Origin: Cyanobacteria bacterium T3Sed10_344R1
GTDB lineage: Bacteria; Cyanobacteriota; Cyanobacteriia; Phormidesmidales; Phormidesmidaceae
Reading direction: 5' to 3'
DNA length: 7,561 bases
Assembly (NCBI GenBank): GCA_003566335.1
Contig: PXDR01000359.1
Coordinates: forward strand, 1 to 7,561
Part shown: positions 5,860 through 7,561 of the stretch, one piece after another
Layout: every line of letters begins with the position of its first letter
Numbering within the stretch: the stretch's first letter is position 1
The notes under the pieces: model-generated
Told to the model about the DNA's origin: nothing
The model's input: only the letters and a program-made list of their open reading frames with translations
Database searches by the model: none
Made by a program: the position numbers and the translations under genes

Positions 5860-6729
5860 CTAGGCATTGACCTTCCGCTTGGCCGCAACGCCCAAGCCCC
5901 CCAGGGCCAGCAGGCTGATGACACTAGCGGGTTCCGGTACGGACTGAGCGGGCGGCAGATCGCCTCGGAAAGAGACTTCGTAGTTGCCAGAGTGAGAAAC
6001 ACCGTCGCTCTTTTCCGTAAGGCCAGAGGCCGTAGCGTTGAAGCTCCAGAAGTACTCCGCCATGCCCTCGCCATAGGTGACTTTGACGATTTCGCTGGCC
6101 TGAACTTTGTCCTTGAACAGCTCCGCGACCTTGATCTTTGTCCCTGGCACGAACCCTGGCACGAATTCTGGCAGCTTGGCCAAAATGCGATCGCGGGCAT
6201 TGAGGTGTCCGGCTAGACCAATTTTCACTTCCCCAGTCACATCATCTTGATTGACGTAAGAGATGTTCGGGTCACTAAAGATTTCCCGACCGCCGTTTAT
6301 CACGAATTGGGTATAGAGCATTGTCGTTATGAACTCGCCCGGGTTGCCACCTTTAAGGGCCGCATCCAAGAACTCACTAAACCAATCCTGGCCAAAGTCA
6401 TCCCAATCCGATGCCGTTAAGCTCTCCAGCACAATGCTCGTGCCGTTTAGGTTGCCACTCAAACTTGTAGCTTTGGCCGTCGAAAAGTCAGTGGTTTCGC
6501 TGGTGGGGAACAGCTCGACGTTGCCCATGGGGTTGCTAGCATCGCCCTGGAGCAGACTATCTAGACTGGCAGCATTGTTCTTGAACGTTTGCCCATTGCT
6601 GTAGTCGTAAAACCAGACATCTCCCGCGCCGCCAATGGTGGCATTCGTCAGGCTGGCTGCCATTGCTGGCGCGGTGAAAATTCCGGCAGTAAATAGAGAG
6701 GCCCCGAGGGCAAGATTGGCAAGTTTCAT
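5860..6729 (-). CDS. PEP-CTERM sorted exported protein
   Basis: A protein of 289 residues from ATG 6729; an in-frame upstream start at 6747 would only lengthen the tail before the signal peptide. Residues 1-24 form a typical Sec signal peptide (MKLANLALGASLFTAG, then APAMA before Ala25). The C-terminus carries the full PEP-CTERM tripartite sorting signal: VPEP (264-267), a hydrophobic helix (about 268-283) and a basic KRK (284-286). By family knowledge such proteins are recognised by exosortase, cleaved, and delivered to the outer surface or exopolysaccharide. The mature part (25-263) is acidic, Asn/Asp/Gly-rich and has no enzyme motif. SDPNISYVNQDD (152-163) followed by GEVKIGLAGH resembles a cyanobacterial PEP-CTERM family I remember as NF038130; this is unverified. 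A perfect 12-bp tandem duplication (6142-6165) encodes FVPGFVPG. It is convergent with the phosphoesterase operon and unlikely to belong to it. No clear ribosome binding site is seen. Confidence 0.88.
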   Translation of the reverse strand: MKLANLALGASLFTAGIFTAPAMAASLTNATIGGAGDVWFYDYSNGQTFKNNAASLDSLLQGDASNPMGNVELFPTSETTDFSTAKATSLSGNLNGTSIVLESLTASDWDDFGQDWFSEFLDAALKGGNPGEFITTMLYTQFVINGGREIFSDPNISYVNQDDVTGEVKIGLAGHLNARDRILAKLPEFVPGFVPGTKIKVAELFKDKVQASEIVKVTYGEGMAEYFWSFNATASGLTEKSDGVSHSGNYEVSFRGDLPPAQSVPEPASVISLLALGGLGVAAKRKVNA

Positions 6730-7041
6730 AGGGGCTATAGATGCCAAATGGTTAACTGAAAGCTAAAGATAGAAAAGACGCCCGCCTTCGCTTTTCACAG
6801 CATGGCGGGTCGTTTCATCTAAGACAATGCAGTTACCCCAAGTCTCATCCGCTCCTAATAAATCAGGGGGAGATTATGAACCCTGGATATGTAAAGCGAT
6901 GATTAATCAGTGTTTACACCCAGAGCTTTACAGAGAGCTAGCACGAAAGAGCTGAGGAGTCAGCAATAGCCGCAAGCCGTCCCCCGGAATCTACTGCCTG
7001 TCGGCGAGGTGATTTCAATCCGCTGTTTGGAATATCGGAAA
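6730..7041. other. 312-bp intergenic region with two inverted repeats
   Basis: No convincing gene lies here. It should hold the leader and promoter of the PEP-CTERM gene and the 3' end region of the membrane protein gene. I found no strong -35/-10 pair on either strand. Two dyads are visible: CCCGCC/GGCGGG (6781-6786 and 6804-6809) and TGTAAAGC/GCTTTACA (6890-6897 and 6925-6932, 27-base loop). The first lies about 50 bp before the PEP-CTERM start. On the plus strand an eight-codon frame (6876-6902, MNPGYVKR) follows a good AGGGGGAG ribosome-binding match, with no further support. Confidence 0.5.
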
Positions 7042-7561
7042 TTAGGACAAGTTAAGGATTAGCTGTCCCAGTCCCCAGCCCAGAGCCACAATACAAAGGT
7101 GCTGAGGAATGAGGCGGCGCACGGGCTGGCGGGCAATTTTTTGGCTCAGCAAAATGGATAAGACCACCCCAGCCGTTAGGCTCGTGCCCTGCAAAAAGCT
7201 AACCACTGCCGGGTGCGCCACCCAAATCGGTAGGGTGCTACCGCTAAAGCCAAAGGTGGCTAGACCCACCGGCAAAATGCGTCCGGCTTCGGTCAGCCCC
7301 AAGGTCAAGTAATAAGCCAGATTCGCCAGCAACACGAGGGGCAAATAGCCATAGGCCAGTTCTACAAACGGCTTGGGGTTACCCAATAGACGGGTGAATC
7401 TGTGGGCGAGTAGAGGTGCGATCGCAGGCAAACCCAGAGCCAAAGTGCCCCAGAGTCCCAGCCAGCCTAGATTCGCCGTGGGCAAATTGAGCCGCATCGC
7501 CAGGTCGCCGCTGTAGTGCAACGTCACCGCCCCCAGCAGCAAAAACAGCAGGGCCACCTCA
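7042..7561 (-). CDS. C-terminal part of a multi-pass membrane protein (partial, 5' end beyond window)
   Basis: The minus-strand frame is open from the right edge to TAA at 7044-7042, with about 173 codons visible. A GTG at 7557 is not a credible start because the frame continues into GAG and beyond the window. About five hydrophobic segments are visible: ALLFLLLGAVTL; LGLWGTLALGLPAIAPLLA; LAYGYLPLVLLANLAYYLTL; VSFLQGTSLTAGVVLSILL; and LCIVALGWGLGQLIL near the end. Short basic loops (SQKIARQPVRR) suggest cytoplasmic turns. His residues occur in HP and HRF contexts, but no firm ligand motif or cofactor site can be named. I do not recognise the family. A membrane redox or transport component is possible, and nothing decides it. 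It is separated from the PEP-CTERM gene by 312 bp on the same strand. Confidence 0.72.
   Translation of the reverse strand, partial: EVALLFLLLGAVTLHYSGDLAMRLNLPTANLGWLGLWGTLALGLPAIAPLLAHRFTRLLGNPKPFVELAYGYLPLVLLANLAYYLTLGLTEAGRILPVGLATFGFSGSTLPIWVAHPAVVSFLQGTSLTAGVVLSILLSQKIARQPVRRLIPQHLCIVALGWGLGQLILNLS

Larger units (their letters stand above)
1843..7425. repeat. HIP1 palindromes (GCGATCGC), thirteen copies
   Basis: Perfect octamers start at 1843, 2393, 2567, 2922, 3103, 3141, 3170, 3980, 5159, 5446, 5720, 6187 and 7418. HIP1 is the highly iterated palindrome of many cyanobacterial genomes, often methylated, so this supports the host assignment. Three copies fall within 75 bp of the divergent control region, and none lies in 1-1842. 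Confidence 0.9.

Noticed and set aside
5847..6604. Frames overlapping the PEP-CTERM gene on both strands
   Set aside because: The gene has a signal peptide and a complete sorting signal in one frame; the alternatives are rich in Ser/Arg/Pro shadow composition.
7109..7312. Plus-strand 67-codon frame
   Set aside because: It is antisense to a frame with clear membrane helices and is Lys/Arg/Thr rich, as expected for the complement of hydrophobic coding sequence.
1..7561. tRNA genes, CRISPR arrays, insertion sequences or phage genes
   Set aside because: I found no cloverleaf-like sequence, no regularly spaced repeats with spacers, no transposase motifs and no terminal inverted repeats. The only tandem array has 14-bp units with no spacers.

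Overview
The window looks like chromosomal DNA from a filamentous or unicellular cyanobacterium. The evidence is thirteen perfect copies of the cyanobacterial palindrome GCGATCGC (HIP1), a PEP-CTERM exported protein of cyanobacterial type, and several genes without clear Shine-Dalgarno sites. The genus cannot be fixed from this sequence; a Leptolyngbya/Nodosilinea-like lineage is only an impression. I see no tRNA, rRNA, CRISPR array, insertion sequence or phage gene.

Layout. Positions 1-1661 (minus) hold the first 553 codons of a large TPR-repeat protein that starts with TTG behind a strong ribosome binding site and runs off the left edge. Positions 1792-3039 (minus) encode a two-Rossmann FAD/NAD(P)H flavoprotein. 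A dense control region follows (about 3046-3295) with three tandem 14-bp repeats, an inverted copy of their core, three HIP1 sites in 75 bp, and a Fur/Zur-type operator at 3206-3220. Three genes run rightwards from it: a short CobW/COG0523-like P-loop protein (3296-4078) and two tandem calcineurin-like phosphoesterase paralogues (4119-4931 and 4998-5747). A hairpin separates these from a convergent PEP-CTERM protein (5860-6729, minus). After a 312-bp gap comes the C-terminal part of a multi-pass membrane protein (7042-7561, minus) that runs off the right edge.

Most interesting part. The divergent unit 1792-5747 looks like a metal-limitation locus, and its two phosphoesterases have altered metal sites. 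In the first, the motif I Asp and the GN(H)D Asn are both Cys, which would put one thiolate on each metal of the binuclear centre. In the second, most ligands are gone and it is probably a non-catalytic partner. The COG0523-like protein lacks the family's CxCC metal motif and most of the NKxD motif. My working hypothesis is a Zur- or Fur-controlled zinc (or other soft metal) handling module in which a thiolate-tuned phosphoesterase works with a pseudo-enzyme paralogue and a degenerate metallochaperone-like GTPase. The residue changes are read directly from the sequence; the metal and the function are inference.
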